From assembly GCA_030528555.1 (NCBI GenBank), contig JAUMYQ010000005.1, positions 1 through 64,000 of the forward strand: a stretch of 64,000 nucleotides of DNA, read 5' to 3'. The notes beneath the pieces are model-generated. The model was not told the DNA's origin and made no database searches. It saw only the letters and a list, made by a program, of their open reading frames with translations. The stretch comes from Porphyromonadaceae bacterium (lineage in GTDB: Bacteria > Bacteroidota > Bacteroidia > Bacteroidales > Porphyromonadaceae). Numbering within the stretch: position 1 is the first letter of the stretch; every line of letters begins with the position of its first letter. Made by a program: the position numbers and the translations under genes. Shown piece by piece: positions 8,361 through 18,099 of this stretch.

Positions 8361-9293
8361 ATGAAAGCAATAAAGTTCTGGATACTACTATTGCTCCTCT
8401 TTTGGGGAGGAATGCGCGTTGTGGTAGCTCAAGTTACAACTCAGACTAGGATGATGCGTACCGAACCTGAGCGCTCGCTGAAGTGGAAGGTAGCTATTGC
8501 GCGCTTTTCTAATGAGACACAGTATGGCAAGGGTATCTTTTACGATAGAGATAATGATCCAATGGCCAAGCAAGCCCTAGATATCCTTTCTACCAAGCTT
8601 AATAATTCAGGTAAGTTTCTGCTCCTTGAGCGTGCCGACCTTGATAAGATAGAGGCAGAGATAAAGCACAACGGTGCAGCAATGACACAGAAAATTGGTG
8701 CAGACTATCTGATTCTCGGTTCGATCACAGAGTTTGGTCGTAAGACGCTCGGTAAGGAAGGTGTTTTCACGACTCAAAAGAGCCAAATTGTAGAGGCAGG
8801 AGTGAGTATTCGTATCGTAGATGTTGCGACAGGACTAGTTATCTACTCCGAGGAGGGTAAGGGGATGGCAGAGACAACGAGCAAAAGTACGCTCGGACTT
8901 GGTGGTAAGGCTGGTTATGATGCAACCCTTAGTGATAAAGCTATCTCGGGAGCTATAGACATGCTTGTAGAGAATATCATAAACAAATGTACAGACAAAC
9001 CTTGGCGCACTTATGTCATCAGTGCCGATGCTGACGGCGTGGTGATAGCAGGTGGGGCTACGCAGGGCCTACGTTTGGGTGATGTGTTTGGCATTTTTGT
9101 TCGTGGCAAGCGTGTACGTAATCCTCAGACGGGGGTAGAGTTTGATCTTCCTGGTAAACGTATCGCTACCGTACGAATAGAAATGACGGCAGGAGATACG
9201 CCTGAGACCGAGTTTTCTCTGGTTAGTATACTTGATGGAGAGGTCAAGGAGGGAGAGATGAGTTCTTATTATGTTGAACAAGTTAACCACTAA
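8361..9293 (+). CDS. CsgG/HfaB-family secreted protein
   Basis: 310 residues from ATG 8361 (a GTG at 8358 is also in frame). Signal peptide at residues 1-24 ending VVVAQ, with no lipobox Cys. The segments KWKVAIARFSNET, LLLERADLDKI and GADYLILGSITEFG are typical of the CsgG fold, whose founding member forms the curli secretion pore. A curli system is not visible. Clustering with DUF4810 and GNA1162-type lipoproteins matches a conserved three-gene module known in Neisseria and others whose job is unsettled. It starts the operon, with 7 nt to the next gene. Confidence 0.85.
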   Translation: MKAIKFWILLLLLFWGGMRVVVAQVTTQTRMMRTEPERSLKWKVAIARFSNETQYGKGIFYDRDNDPMAKQALDILSTKLNNSGKFLLLERADLDKIEAEIKHNGAAMTQKIGADYLILGSITEFGRKTLGKEGVFTTQKSQIVEAGVSIRIVDVATGLVIYSEEGKGMAETTSKSTLGLGGKAGYDATLSDKAISGAIDMLVENIINKCTDKPWRTYVISADADGVVIAGGATQGLRLGDVFGIFVRGKRVRNPQTGVEFDLPGKRIATVRIEMTAGDTPETEFSLVSILDGEVKEGEMSSYYVEQVNH

Positions 9294-9300
9294 GTAGAAG

Positions 9301-9657
9301 ATGAAACGTATTTTATCGAAAATGATAGTGAGCCTTCCTCTACTCCTAGCTTTATTTATAGGATTAGTCTCTTGTGGGTCTACCGCCACGGTAAGCGGAG
9401 GACTGACGGACGAAGCCTATGTGATACTTACGGCAAAGAAGGACTATGTAGGTAGAACTGTTTATTTGAGGGTGAACAGTGCAGATGTTATGTCCGTGCG
9501 TCTTGTCAAGGATGAAAAGAAAGCACGTAAGGCCCGTCGCATCACAATAAGGCCAGGTAGGCATCTGATTAGTATTACGGACGAGGCCCATAAACCTCTT
9601 TATCAACAAGAGATATTCGTTTCTACAGGCAATGCTAAGATAATCGCATTGCCTTAG
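9301..9657 (+). CDS. small lipoprotein in CsgG operon (unknown function)
   Basis: 118 residues. Lipoprotein signal MKRILSK...GLVSC, Cys near residue 26. The mature part has an RRITIRPGRH motif and a short beta-rich C-terminus (LYQQEIFVSTGNAKIIAL), perhaps a PEGA-like sandwich. I do not recognise a named family. It lies between the CsgG-like gene and the DUF4810 gene. A good terminator follows it, so it may be expressed more than the two genes behind it. Confidence 0.75.
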   Translation: MKRILSKMIVSLPLLLALFIGLVSCGSTATVSGGLTDEAYVILTAKKDYVGRTVYLRVNSADVMSVRLVKDEKKARKARRITIRPGRHLISITDEAHKPLYQQEIFVSTGNAKIIALP

Positions 9658-9664
9658 GATTGTG

Positions 9665-9706
9665 GTGGCTGTGCTTGTGTAGAGCATAGCCACTTCCTTT
9701 TTTATT
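9665..9706 (+). terminator. terminator inside the CsgG lipoprotein operon
   Basis: GTGGCTGTGCT (9665-9675) pairs with AGCATAGCCAC (9683-9693) with one G-U pair, followed by TTCCTTTTTT. It would end or attenuate transcription before the DUF4810 gene, which starts 22 nt later. Confidence 0.85.
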
Positions 9707-9727
9707 TATCATTAGTAGTATCATTCT

Positions 9728-10090
9728 ATGCAGGTAAAACAAATAGCTGTTGCAGTGCTCTCTGTCTTCATTTGGGGACTAAACTTGACTAGTTGCCGTG
9801 TGAGCAGTGATAATCTTTATTCATGGCATAAGTATGAAGCTACTATTTACTCTTATATTCGTAGTCAAAGTCCTGAGAGACTCGCCGATTTGATAGACCA
9901 GTATGAGCGACTCATCGATAGGCAGCGCCAAGCACGTAAGATACCACCTCCAGGCATGTGTGCCGAGTATGGTTATCTTCTCCTCAAGACTGGTAAGCGT
10001 GCCGAGGGGCTAGAGATGCTTAAGCGTGAGATAGGCTATTATCCAGAGAGTGAGGTCTTCATTGCTCGCATCATTAAACAATTCTCGTAA
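9728..10090 (+). CDS. DUF4810-type lipoprotein
   Basis: 120 residues. Lipoprotein signal with LTSC at about residues 20-23. The YSWHKYEATIYSY start of the mature protein and the PPPGMCAEYGYLLLKTGK stretch are the usual DUF4810 pattern, a small TPR-like periplasmic lipoprotein. In other bacteria it sits between a CsgG-like protein and a GNA1162 lipoprotein, as here. Two nt separate it from the next gene, indicating tight coupling. Confidence 0.85.
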   Translation: MQVKQIAVAVLSVFIWGLNLTSCRVSSDNLYSWHKYEATIYSYIRSQSPERLADLIDQYERLIDRQRQARKIPPPGMCAEYGYLLLKTGKRAEGLEMLKREIGYYPESEVFIARIIKQFS

Positions 10091-10092
10091 TC

Positions 10093-10809
10093 ATGAAGAT
10101 AAGTATTTGGTTCAATTTGCTACAATACCTTTCGGTCCTCATTCTCTCTATTGGTATGTTTTCGGCCTGTGGCGTAGTTAGTGGACGCACCAGGGGGTCG
10201 GTTTATCCAAATATGTATAGTCAAAGTCCGACCTCTATCCTTATCATGCCACCCATCAATGAGACTGACCATGTGGATGCTCAAGATTATTTCTACTCGA
10301 CTATCCTCTCAGGGTTGGCAGAGCGTGGTTATTATGTATTCTCACCCTATTTGTCTCTTGAGTTGCTTAGAGAAGAAAGCGCAGCGGATGCCGAGATGTT
10401 TGTCGATGGCTCTCTGAAGCCTTTTCGAGAGGTCTTTGGTGCCGATGCGGTACTCTTTACGACCATTAAGCGGTGGGAGAAATCTGTACTCAGCTCAGAA
10501 ATTACGGTAGAGGTGGAGTACCTCATCAAATCAACTTCGACTCACGATGAGCTATTCAAGCGGTCAGCTGCAATGACAGTGGATACTTCAGTGATGAAAG
10601 TCTCTGGTTGGGGGTCACTTGGGGGACTGGTTAGTGTAGCGGCCAATGCGTTGGCCACCGCTGCTACGGATAAGGTGCTGGCGGCTCGTAAGGCCAACGC
10701 TTGGATACTCCAAGATTTGCCTGCGGGGAAGTATAGGGTCAGAGAGTATCAAAAGGATCAAAAAACAGCTGTAGGGACAGAGCATACTGTTGCCGTGGTG
10801 GTGCGTTAG
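10093..10809 (+). CDS. GNA1162-type (DUF799) lipoprotein
   Basis: 238 residues. Signal with FSAC, Cys near residue 26. The segment SILIMPPINETDHVDAQDYF, then RGYYVFSP and FGADAVLFTTIKRWE, is the recognisable DUF799/GNA1162 pattern. The neisserial protein is a surface lipoprotein with a TolB/CsgG-like fold. Last gene of the CsgG-lipoprotein module, 27 nt before rnr. A role in envelope complex assembly is inferred from context. Confidence 0.85.
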   Translation: MKISIWFNLLQYLSVLILSIGMFSACGVVSGRTRGSVYPNMYSQSPTSILIMPPINETDHVDAQDYFYSTILSGLAERGYYVFSPYLSLELLREESAADAEMFVDGSLKPFREVFGADAVLFTTIKRWEKSVLSSEITVEVEYLIKSTSTHDELFKRSAAMTVDTSVMKVSGWGSLGGLVSVAANALATAATDKVLAARKANAWILQDLPAGKYRVREYQKDQKTAVGTEHTVAVVVR

Positions 10810-10836
10810 TACTCCGCTCCTGAGGCCTAGAATAAT

Positions 10837-13077
10837 ATGACGAAAATAGACAGTAAGGTTCGAGATAAACGGATCTCAAAAGCCAAGGATAGTAGTAAAT
10901 CTGTCGCATCCAAGGCGCGTAAAACGAGTAAAAAAAACTCACTCGCCAAGGGAGTACGTGGGTTGACTAACGAAAACATAGAGACTTCGGTGCGGGCACT
11001 CTTTCAGGCTGAGCCGAGTAAGGTATTTAATTACAAACAAGTTTGTAGCATCTTTGGGCAGACCACGATGGCGCAGAAACGGCAAGTGGTTTCTGTGCTG
11101 GAGGCTTTAGCAGTTTTTGGCTTCATAGAGGAGCTAGAGCTTGGGCGGTATCGTCTTGCTAGCTCTGAGAAGCCACTTGAGGGGATGTACAGCTACAAGG
11201 GTGGCCATGGAACTTTCATCCCAGATGATGGTAGTGAGCCTAGGCCGCTCTCTGATCGAGCCTCAGGCCGAGCTCTTCATGGTGACCGAGTACGCCTGCA
11301 TCAGGTGCGCATCAAAGGACGGCGTGGTGGTTACTCCTTGGAGGTGGCTGAGGTGTTGGAGCGCAGCACGCAGACTTACGTGGGCAGGTTGACCATTAGT
11401 AGAGGCAATGCCTTTTTTGTGAGCGAGAGCCGGGAGCTTCGTCAAGACATCTTTATCCCGAGTAGCGAGCTCAATGGAGCTAAGCATGGTCAGCTCGTAG
11501 TTGTGCGCCCCATTGGCTGGGATAAACGTAGCAAGAACCCTCATGGCATGGTGGTGGACGTTCTTGGAGCTGTGGGCGATAACAACGCTGAGATGCACGC
11601 CATTCTTGCTGAGTTTGGCCTTCCCTATGATTACCCAGTGGAGGTAGAGCAAGCTGCTTTGGCCCTCAGTGAAGATATCTCCGCAGAGGAACTCGTTCAG
11701 CGTGAGGATTACCGTGGCGTGACTACTTTCACTATTGACCCCAAGGATGCTAAGGATTTTGACGATGCGCTCTCAGTGCGCCAGCTTTCCAATGGAAATA
11801 TTGAGGTAGGAGTGCACATTGCAGATGTGAGTTATTTCGTGCGTCCAGGTAGCATCATAGACGCAGAGGCATATAAGCGAGCTACTAGTATTTATTTGGT
11901 GGATAGAACCATTCCGATGCTTCCCGAACGGTTGAGTAACTTCCTTTGTTCTTTACGCCCTGATGAAGACAAGTATGCTTATAGTTGTATACTGGAGCTC
12001 AATGCTGAAGCAGAGGTCGTTAATTATCGTATAGCTCGCTGTGTGATTAGGAGTAACAGACGCTATACTTACGAGGAGGCTCAGGATATTATCAAGGGAG
12101 CGGTGGATGAGTTTGCCAGTGAGGTGCTCCTGCTTAACACCTTGGCTCAAAAGTTGCGAGTTAGGCGGTTTGAGGCTGGAAGCATCTCGTTTGAGCGTCC
12201 TGAGGTGCGATTTGATATAAACGAAATGGGTAAGCCTCTCTCCGTTTATATTAAGGAGAGCCTGGAGGCACATCAGCTTATAGAGGAGTTTATGCTTCTG
12301 GCCAATAGGATAGTTGCTCAGACTATCGGTTCGGCTAGAGAGCGAGGTAAGGCTCGCCCATTCGTCTACCGAGTACACGATCAGCCTGACCCTGAGAGAC
12401 TGGAAACTCTGGCCACCTTTGCGGCAGGTCTCGGCTATAAGGTCAAGACACAGGGTAGTGGTAGGGTTATTACTGAGAGCCTAAATAAGTTGTTAGCCAA
12501 TGTTAAGGGTAAGCCTGAAGATAATCTCCTCTCTACGGTCGCTATTCGTACAATGGCTAAGGCAAAGTACACTACAGACAACATAGGTCACTATGGATTA
12601 GCCTTTGATTATTATACTCACTTCACCTCGCCTATTCGTCGCTACCCTGACCTCATGGTTCATCGTCTCCTGACACGCTATCTCTTTGATAGGAAGGGCT
12701 CAGCGCGTAAGGACGAGTTAGAGGAGCAATGCGAGCATTCTTCTGCTATGGAGCAGCTGGCTGCTCAGGCAGAGCGTGCTTCCATTCGTTATAAGCAGGT
12801 GGAATATCTGTCTGCATTCCTCGGACATGAGTTCGATGGTGTTATCTCTGGGCTGACTGATTGGGGCATATATGTGGAGTTGCTAGAGAATAAGTGTGAG
12901 GGTATGATACCCATTCGAGATCTGGATGCTGATTACTATGAGTATGATGAGAAGAATTTTGTTCTTATTGGTCGGAGGTATGGCAAGCGATATCGTCTTG
13001 CTGATCCCATTCGTGTTGTTGTGGCACAGGCAAACTTGGAACGTAAGCAAATAGATTTTAAGATTGTTGAAGAGTAG
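10837..13077 (+). CDS. rnr: ribonuclease R (RNB-family 3'-5' exoribonuclease)
   Basis: 746 residues. Basic N-terminus (K/R/S-rich, residues 1-40), winged-helix and cold-shock domains, RNB catalytic domain with the acidic cluster DPKDAKDFDDAL at about 302-313, and a C-terminal S1 domain (GVISGLTDWGIYVELLENK). Degrades structured RNA processively. It lacks the long lysine-rich C-terminal tail of E. coli RNase R. Followed by intergenic repeat copy B, whose hairpin and T-tract could serve as its terminator. Confidence 0.95.
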   Translation: MTKIDSKVRDKRISKAKDSSKSVASKARKTSKKNSLAKGVRGLTNENIETSVRALFQAEPSKVFNYKQVCSIFGQTTMAQKRQVVSVLEALAVFGFIEELELGRYRLASSEKPLEGMYSYKGGHGTFIPDDGSEPRPLSDRASGRALHGDRVRLHQVRIKGRRGGYSLEVAEVLERSTQTYVGRLTISRGNAFFVSESRELRQDIFIPSSELNGAKHGQLVVVRPIGWDKRSKNPHGMVVDVLGAVGDNNAEMHAILAEFGLPYDYPVEVEQAALALSEDISAEELVQREDYRGVTTFTIDPKDAKDFDDALSVRQLSNGNIEVGVHIADVSYFVRPGSIIDAEAYKRATSIYLVDRTIPMLPERLSNFLCSLRPDEDKYAYSCILELNAEAEVVNYRIARCVIRSNRRYTYEEAQDIIKGAVDEFASEVLLLNTLAQKLRVRRFEAGSISFERPEVRFDINEMGKPLSVYIKESLEAHQLIEEFMLLANRIVAQTIGSARERGKARPFVYRVHDQPDPERLETLATFAAGLGYKVKTQGSGRVITESLNKLLANVKGKPEDNLLSTVAIRTMAKAKYTTDNIGHYGLAFDYYTHFTSPIRRYPDLMVHRLLTRYLFDRKGSARKDELEEQCEHSSAMEQLAAQAERASIRYKQVEYLSAFLGHEFDGVISGLTDWGIYVELLENKCEGMIPIRDLDADYYEYDEKNFVLIGRRYGKRYRLADPIRVVVAQANLERKQIDFKIVEE

Positions 13078-13157
13078 TATAGTAGGCTGATTGTAAATGG
13101 GTTCTAGTGTTTAGAAAAGGTTGTTTGAACATAGGTTTTGGGCCCCTCCTTCTTTGT

Positions 13158-13264
13158 CGAAAAATGTTCCCGATCTTTTTTCTCGGAGTTCCCGATCTTT
13201 TTCCAAAAAGATCGGGAAGTTTTTTTTGAAAGTTCCCGAAGATTTTTTTGACTATTCCCCGAGA
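13158..13264 (+). repeat. intergenic palindromic repeat, copy B
   Basis: About 107 bp, with central arms TTCCCGATCTTTTT and AAAAAGATCGGGAA around a CC centre (13188-13217), a perfect 14-bp stem. GTTTTTTTTG follows directly, so on the + strand it also looks like an intrinsic terminator for rnr. Compared with copy C, one base pair of the stem is exchanged with its partner changed to match. Confidence 0.88.
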
Positions 13265-13449
13265 ATAATTGCCCCTTGTGGGGTAGTAGGTTGTACTTTC
13301 TTTTGACAAAGCTAAATTGTGGCTGCCTAGCCTCTGAGAATAAGTGGCGAATTAGCCCGATATTATTCATTACTTTTGGAGGCTATAAGTCGATATTTTT
13401 GGCTTGCAGTATTTTGTATATCAGAGATTAATAAGCAAAAGCAATACAG
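13265..13449. other. spacer before asd
   Basis: No ORF, hairpin or clear promoter found apart from AT-rich sequence near 13400-13440. Confidence 0.4.
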
Positions 13450-14463
13450 ATGAACGTAGCAGTTGTAGGAGTGAGTGGAGCCGTTGGCCAGGAGTTTCTC
13501 AAAGTCTTGGCAGAGAGTACGCTCAAGATAGATAGGCTAGAGCTATTTGCCTCGGCCCGATCGGCTGGTAAGACAGTTCGTTTTAAGGGCAAGGAATATA
13601 TCATTCGAGAGTTGTGTCATGGAAATGATTTCAGAGACATTGATGTGGCTTTCGTTTCGGCTGGAAGTTCGGTGTCTTTGGAGTATGCCGAGACGATAAC
13701 AAAGTACGGAGCAGTCATGATAGACAACTCAAGTGCTTTTCGTATGCAAGATGATGTGCCGTTGGTAGTTCCTGAGGTCAACGCTGAAGATGCTTTGGTG
13801 CGTCCTCGAGGTATTATCGCCAATCCTAACTGCACGACCATCCAAATGGTTGTAGCCCTCAACGTTATTGAGCAGCTCTCACACATTAAACGCGTACGTG
13901 TTGCTACTTATCAAGCTGCTAGTGGTGCAGGTGCAAAAGGGATGGATGAGTTGGATAGACAGACGAAGGAGCTCGTGGCAGGGCAAGAGCCAAGCGTAGA
14001 GAAGTTTGCTTATCAGCTCGTTTACAACCTTATCCCACAGATAGATGCCTTCACTGACAATGATTATACGAAGGAGGAGATGAAGATGTACCATGAGACG
14101 CGTAAGATCATGCACAGCGATGTGACAGTAAGTGCGACTTGTGTTCGTGTCCCTGTCACAAGGGCTCATAGCGAGGTTATTTGGGTCGAGACTGACGAGC
14201 CGCTGGAGTTAGAGGCCGTACGTCAAGCATTTAGAGATGCTCCAGGTATTGTCTTGCAAGATGACCCTGCCGAGCAAGTCTACCCCATGCCACTTTTTAT
14301 TGCAGAGAAGGATCCTGTTTATGTAGGTAGGCTCCGTAAGGATTTGACATCACCCAATGGGTTTAGCTTTTGGTGTGTGGCAGATCAGATTAAAAAGGGG
14401 GCAGCCCTCAATGCAGTTCAGATAGCAGAGTGGCTTGATCGTCGAGGAACATTCAAGAGATAG
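13450..14463 (+). CDS. asd: aspartate-semialdehyde dehydrogenase
   Basis: 337 residues. NADPH-dependent reduction of aspartyl phosphate to aspartate semialdehyde, feeding Lys/DAP, Thr and Met synthesis. N-terminal Rossmann motif [10 protein letters not shown], catalytic Cys at residue 128 in NPNCTT, substrate-binding QAASGAG. Usual length. Stop 14461-14463; the panC ATG follows 4 nt later, so the two are coupled although pathway-unrelated. Confidence 0.95.
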   Translation: MNVAVVGVSGAVGQEFLKVLAESTLKIDRLELFASARSAGKTVRFKGKEYIIRELCHGNDFRDIDVAFVSAGSSVSLEYAETITKYGAVMIDNSSAFRMQDDVPLVVPEVNAEDALVRPRGIIANPNCTTIQMVVALNVIEQLSHIKRVRVATYQAASGAGAKGMDELDRQTKELVAGQEPSVEKFAYQLVYNLIPQIDAFTDNDYTKEEMKMYHETRKIMHSDVTVSATCVRVPVTRAHSEVIWVETDEPLELEAVRQAFRDAPGIVLQDDPAEQVYPMPLFIAEKDPVYVGRLRKDLTSPNGFSFWCVADQIKKGAALNAVQIAEWLDRRGTFKR

Positions 14464-14467
14464 AGGT

Positions 14468-15310
14468 ATGGAGGTATTTGAGACTGCTGTAGCTTTGGCC
14501 GAGTTCGTTCAGAGTGAGCGAGCTGTGGGTAAGACTATCGGTTTCGTTCCTACTATGGGGGCTTTGCATACTGGGCATATTAGCTTGGTAAAGGAGGCTC
14601 TGAGAGTGTGTGATTGCTGTGTGGTGAGTGTTTTTGTCAATCCTACACAGTTCAATGACCCCAAGGATTTGGAGACTTATCCTCGCACATTTGAGGCTGA
14701 TGCTGCAATGCTTGCAGCTGTAGGTGCTGATGCCGTGTTGCATCCAAGCGTGAAGGAGATTTATCCTCAGGAAGATAAACGAATCTTCGAGGTCGGGGCC
14801 GTTGCTGAGGTGATGGAAGGGATGCATCGTCCAGGGCACTTCAATGGAGTGATGCAGGTGGTGAGCCGCCTTTTTGATATTGTTCGTCCTGATAAAGCGT
14901 TTTTTGGAGAGAAAGACTTCCAGCAGGTAGCTGTGATAAGGGCTATGTGCCAGTTGATTGGATCTCCTGTGAAAGTTATTAGCTGCCCCATAGTACGAGA
15001 GCCTGATGGGTTGGCTATGAGCAGTCGCAACGTACGTCTAACGCCAGACCAGCGGATCAAAGCTCCATATATCTATAAAACCTTGGAGCAAAGCCTCGGC
15101 TATGCTAAAGAGCATACGCCTGCTGAGACCATCAGCTGGGTAGTGGCACAGATTGATGCAGAGGAAGGGCTTCGAGTAGAGTACTTTTCTCTCGTAGATA
15201 CAGATAGCTTGCAGAGCATTGAGGCGTGGACTGATAGTGATCATGTACAAGGCTGTATCACGGTTTTCTGTGGTGAAGTACGCCTCATAGACAATATAGC
15301 CTACAAATAA
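14468..15310 (+). CDS. panC: pantothenate synthetase (pantoate-beta-alanine ligase)
   Basis: 280 residues from ATG 14468. The frame is open to 14435 inside asd, but the protein family begins here. Joins pantoate and beta-alanine with ATP for coenzyme A synthesis. Motifs PTMGALHTGH (about 27-36), VFVNPTQF, the GEKDFQQ adenylate site and SSRNVRL near residue 180. Three nt precede the next gene, giving an asd-panC-lipoprotein-hemW run. Confidence 0.95.
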   Translation: MEVFETAVALAEFVQSERAVGKTIGFVPTMGALHTGHISLVKEALRVCDCCVVSVFVNPTQFNDPKDLETYPRTFEADAAMLAAVGADAVLHPSVKEIYPQEDKRIFEVGAVAEVMEGMHRPGHFNGVMQVVSRLFDIVRPDKAFFGEKDFQQVAVIRAMCQLIGSPVKVISCPIVREPDGLAMSSRNVRLTPDQRIKAPYIYKTLEQSLGYAKEHTPAETISWVVAQIDAEEGLRVEYFSLVDTDSLQSIEAWTDSDHVQGCITVFCGEVRLIDNIAYK

Positions 15311-15313
15311 GCC

Positions 15314-16876
15314 ATGAAGCGTTGTTTCATATATTTGAATCTACTAGCCATTTCCTTCCTTGGGAGCTGTAAGACTAAGGTATCTAAGGTAGAGGAGCCT
15401 AAGGTTATTGTTTCTTCTAAGCCTATTGTTTCTCCGCCCAAGGGCTGGATGCCACCACTTGGCGACAGCATTCGTCACGAGATGCGTGCCGTATGGCTAA
15501 CGATAGCTTATGGATTAGACTGGCCAAGCGTCAAGGCTGATACTCCGAATGGCATTAGGAAACAAAAAGAGGAGCTAGATCGCATTCTTGATCGCCTTAA
15601 GTATGATGGCTACAATACCATATTTTATCAAGCTCGCCTCTCTGGCAGCGTTACCTATCAAACCAGTCGTGAGCCATTTGCACGCGTATTCACTAGCTCG
15701 GGGAGTGCACCTGGTTATGACCCTCTAGGTTATGCTGTGGAGGCTTGTCGCAAGCGTGGGTTAGCAATCCATGCTTGGCTGGTGACCTATCCTCTAAGTT
15801 CCTCCAAGATACGTCCACATCCTCTCCTGAAGACCAATAGACATTGGCTTGTAGCCCACAAAGGGGGATGGCATCTCGACCCTGGGCTACCTGAGGTGCG
15901 CAGCTATATCGCTAATATTGCCAAAGATATTGTGGAGCGTTATGAGGTGGATGGTATTCATTTTGATTACTTCCGTTATCCAGAGGAGGCAGATAAGTTC
16001 AACGATGCAGCTTCGCATCTGCGTCACGGTATGGGGCTAGAACGGACACAGTGGCGGTGTAAGAATCTTACCGATCAGCTACGAGAAGTTAATCGAGTGT
16101 TACGCTCTATCCGTCCTGACATTCAGATTAGCGTTGCTCCCCTAGGTAAGCTTCGAAAGCTTCCTCACCTCACACGCCCACATGGGTGGACGGCGCTGGA
16201 GAGCGTACATCAAGATGTAGAGACTTGGGCAGATGAACATTTGGTGGACTTTGTTGCTCCCATGATGTATTACAAAGACATGCTCTATGAGCCGTTTCTT
16301 ATTGATTGGATGGAGCGAGTAGGGAGCAAGATACCTGTGGTGGCAGGGCTTGCACCGTATCGTATACAAGAGGATGCTTGGAGCCCTAATGTCATTGCTC
16401 AACAAATTGCTATAGCTCGTCAGCACGGAGCTTCTGGAGTGAGTATGTTTCGGGAGAAAAATATTGGTCCAAGTGTCCCAGTGCTACGGACGCTCATCCA
16501 GCGAGCTTTTGTCCATACGGCTCTCCCACTGGAGCTAAAGCCCCGCGTGCCTCATGTGCCTCGTCCTGTCTCTCCTCACAGTTTATCTATAGTACGCAAG
16601 GGTCAGTTGCTTAAGCTTAGTTGGGCCATGGCCGAGTCATCTGCCTTGAATGTCAGCTATCGTGTATGGGCTACGGTGCATCATCGCGATGGCAGCCGTG
16701 AGGGGCTCCTACTAGTTCAGGGACTAAAGGATACACATTGCTCGCTACGTCTCTCGGACTTTCCCTCAGAAGACTGCATCGAGCTAGGTGTAGAGGCAGT
16801 AGATGCTTGGGGTAGAGCAACGCCTTGCTTTACTTCTGTAGAGTACAATCTTGCCAATGAGCGATATCTAGAGTAA
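15314..16876 (+). CDS. GHL10/DUF187-type glycoside hydrolase-like lipoprotein
   Basis: 520 residues. Lipoprotein signal MKRCFIY...LGSC (Cys 19). The HEMRAVWLTI start, WPSVKADTPNGIRKQK, LDRLKYDGYNTIFYQ and DGIHFDYFRYP segments are the hallmarks of the GHL10 (YngK-like) TIM-barrel family, proposed to act on glycan or peptidoglycan strands. A C-terminal Fn3-like part follows (about residues 420-510). Probably outer-membrane anchored. Substrate unknown. It overlaps nothing and is 3 nt from hemW. Confidence 0.85.
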   Translation: MKRCFIYLNLLAISFLGSCKTKVSKVEEPKVIVSSKPIVSPPKGWMPPLGDSIRHEMRAVWLTIAYGLDWPSVKADTPNGIRKQKEELDRILDRLKYDGYNTIFYQARLSGSVTYQTSREPFARVFTSSGSAPGYDPLGYAVEACRKRGLAIHAWLVTYPLSSSKIRPHPLLKTNRHWLVAHKGGWHLDPGLPEVRSYIANIAKDIVERYEVDGIHFDYFRYPEEADKFNDAASHLRHGMGLERTQWRCKNLTDQLREVNRVLRSIRPDIQISVAPLGKLRKLPHLTRPHGWTALESVHQDVETWADEHLVDFVAPMMYYKDMLYEPFLIDWMERVGSKIPVVAGLAPYRIQEDAWSPNVIAQQIAIARQHGASGVSMFREKNIGPSVPVLRTLIQRAFVHTALPLELKPRVPHVPRPVSPHSLSIVRKGQLLKLSWAMAESSALNVSYRVWATVHHRDGSREGLLLVQGLKDTHCSLRLSDFPSEDCIELGVEAVDAWGRATPCFTSVEYNLANERYLE

Positions 16877-16879
16877 TAG

Positions 16880-18004
16880 ATGAATCTCTATATACATGTT
16901 CCTTTCTGTGCGCAGCGGTGTAGCTATTGCGATTTTTACACGCAGACCAAGCTTGGTCTGCGTTCGTCCTACGTGGAGGCCTTGCTTCGAGAGTTGGAGT
17001 GTCGACGACCTGAGCTACCAGATGGAGAATCCTTGCAGCACATTTACTTTGGTGGAGGCACTCCTTCTCTTCTTAGTCCAGAGGACTTGGGAAGAATTTT
17101 TGAGCAAATAGATCGCCTCTATCCTAGACAGAAGGGAGGAGAGGTTACTCTGGAGGCCAATCCAGATGATGTAACATCGGAGTATGCTGCTGCCCTCCGA
17201 AATCTTCCTATCAATCGGGTGAGTATGGGATTGCAGAGTTTCCAGGAGACTGATCTAAAATTCCTCAATAGGCGACATACTACACAGCAAGCCATTAGTG
17301 CTGTGGGGCTACTGCGTCAGAATGGTATTACAGAACTGAGTCTTGACTTGATCTATGGACTTCCAGGACAGACGTTGGAGGCGTGGGATGATAACATTAG
17401 TCAGATCCTGGGCCTGGAGGTGCCTCATATCTCTGCCTATCATCTCATTTATGAAGAGGATACTCCTCTGACGAAGGCTCTAAATCTTGGTAAGGTCATC
17501 CCTGTAGAGGAGAAGGTAAGCCTAGCGATGCTGCATATGCTTATAGAGCGACTCACGGAGGCAGGCTATCAGCACTATGAAATATCCAACTTTGCTCTTC
17601 CTGGGCATTATGCTCAGCTTAATACAGGTTATTGGCAGGGTGCGCATTATCTTGGCTTAGGGCCTGCAGCACACAGCTATGATGGCTTTAGGCGTAGCCA
17701 TAATGTTGCCTCCATAGAGGGCTATGTTGCTAGCTGGGAGCGAGGCGAGCGTCTCTACAGTATCGAGGAACTTAGCAAGAAAGACCTGCATAACGAATAT
17801 CTTATGACGAGGTTGCGTACGATGTGGGGGATTGATCTTACGGATATGGCTCGTGTGTGTGGGACTGAAGCTGCAGTACGGATCGAACGTCTCACCGAGC
17901 CCTATGTTCGGGATGGCAAACTCACTCGTATTGGTGAGGTACTGCAGCTGAGCTCTTCTGGTATTTTTATATCGGATAGCATCCTCGTTGAGCTCTTCCT
18001 CTAG
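16880..18004 (+). CDS. hemW: HemW-like radical SAM protein
   Basis: 374 residues. The radical SAM cluster is CAQRCSYC (Cys10, Cys14, Cys17) followed by DFY, the HemW/HemN-type pattern, and GGGTPSLL is the SAM-binding glycine motif. The C-terminus has the HemN_C-like winged region (LMTRLRTMWGIDL). HemW is regarded as a heme chaperone rather than a coproporphyrinogen oxidase; annotations as oxygen-independent oxidase are common but doubtful. Last gene of the asd run. Confidence 0.9.
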   Translation: MNLYIHVPFCAQRCSYCDFYTQTKLGLRSSYVEALLRELECRRPELPDGESLQHIYFGGGTPSLLSPEDLGRIFEQIDRLYPRQKGGEVTLEANPDDVTSEYAAALRNLPINRVSMGLQSFQETDLKFLNRRHTTQQAISAVGLLRQNGITELSLDLIYGLPGQTLEAWDDNISQILGLEVPHISAYHLIYEEDTPLTKALNLGKVIPVEEKVSLAMLHMLIERLTEAGYQHYEISNFALPGHYAQLNTGYWQGAHYLGLGPAAHSYDGFRRSHNVASIEGYVASWERGERLYSIEELSKKDLHNEYLMTRLRTMWGIDLTDMARVCGTEAAVRIERLTEPYVRDGKLTRIGEVLQLSSSGIFISDSILVELFL

Positions 18005-18099
18005 CTTTGTATTTTGTTATAAGCTCGTGTAATTCATTTGTATATTGATGTTATTGTCCTATGGTATTAGCCAGGGATGATGGGGCGATGCCGATGGGT

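Noticed and set aside
13058..13370. Short ORFs on both strands across repeat copy B
   Set aside because: They are the repeat read as protein (Phe/Lys-rich) and resemble only each other.
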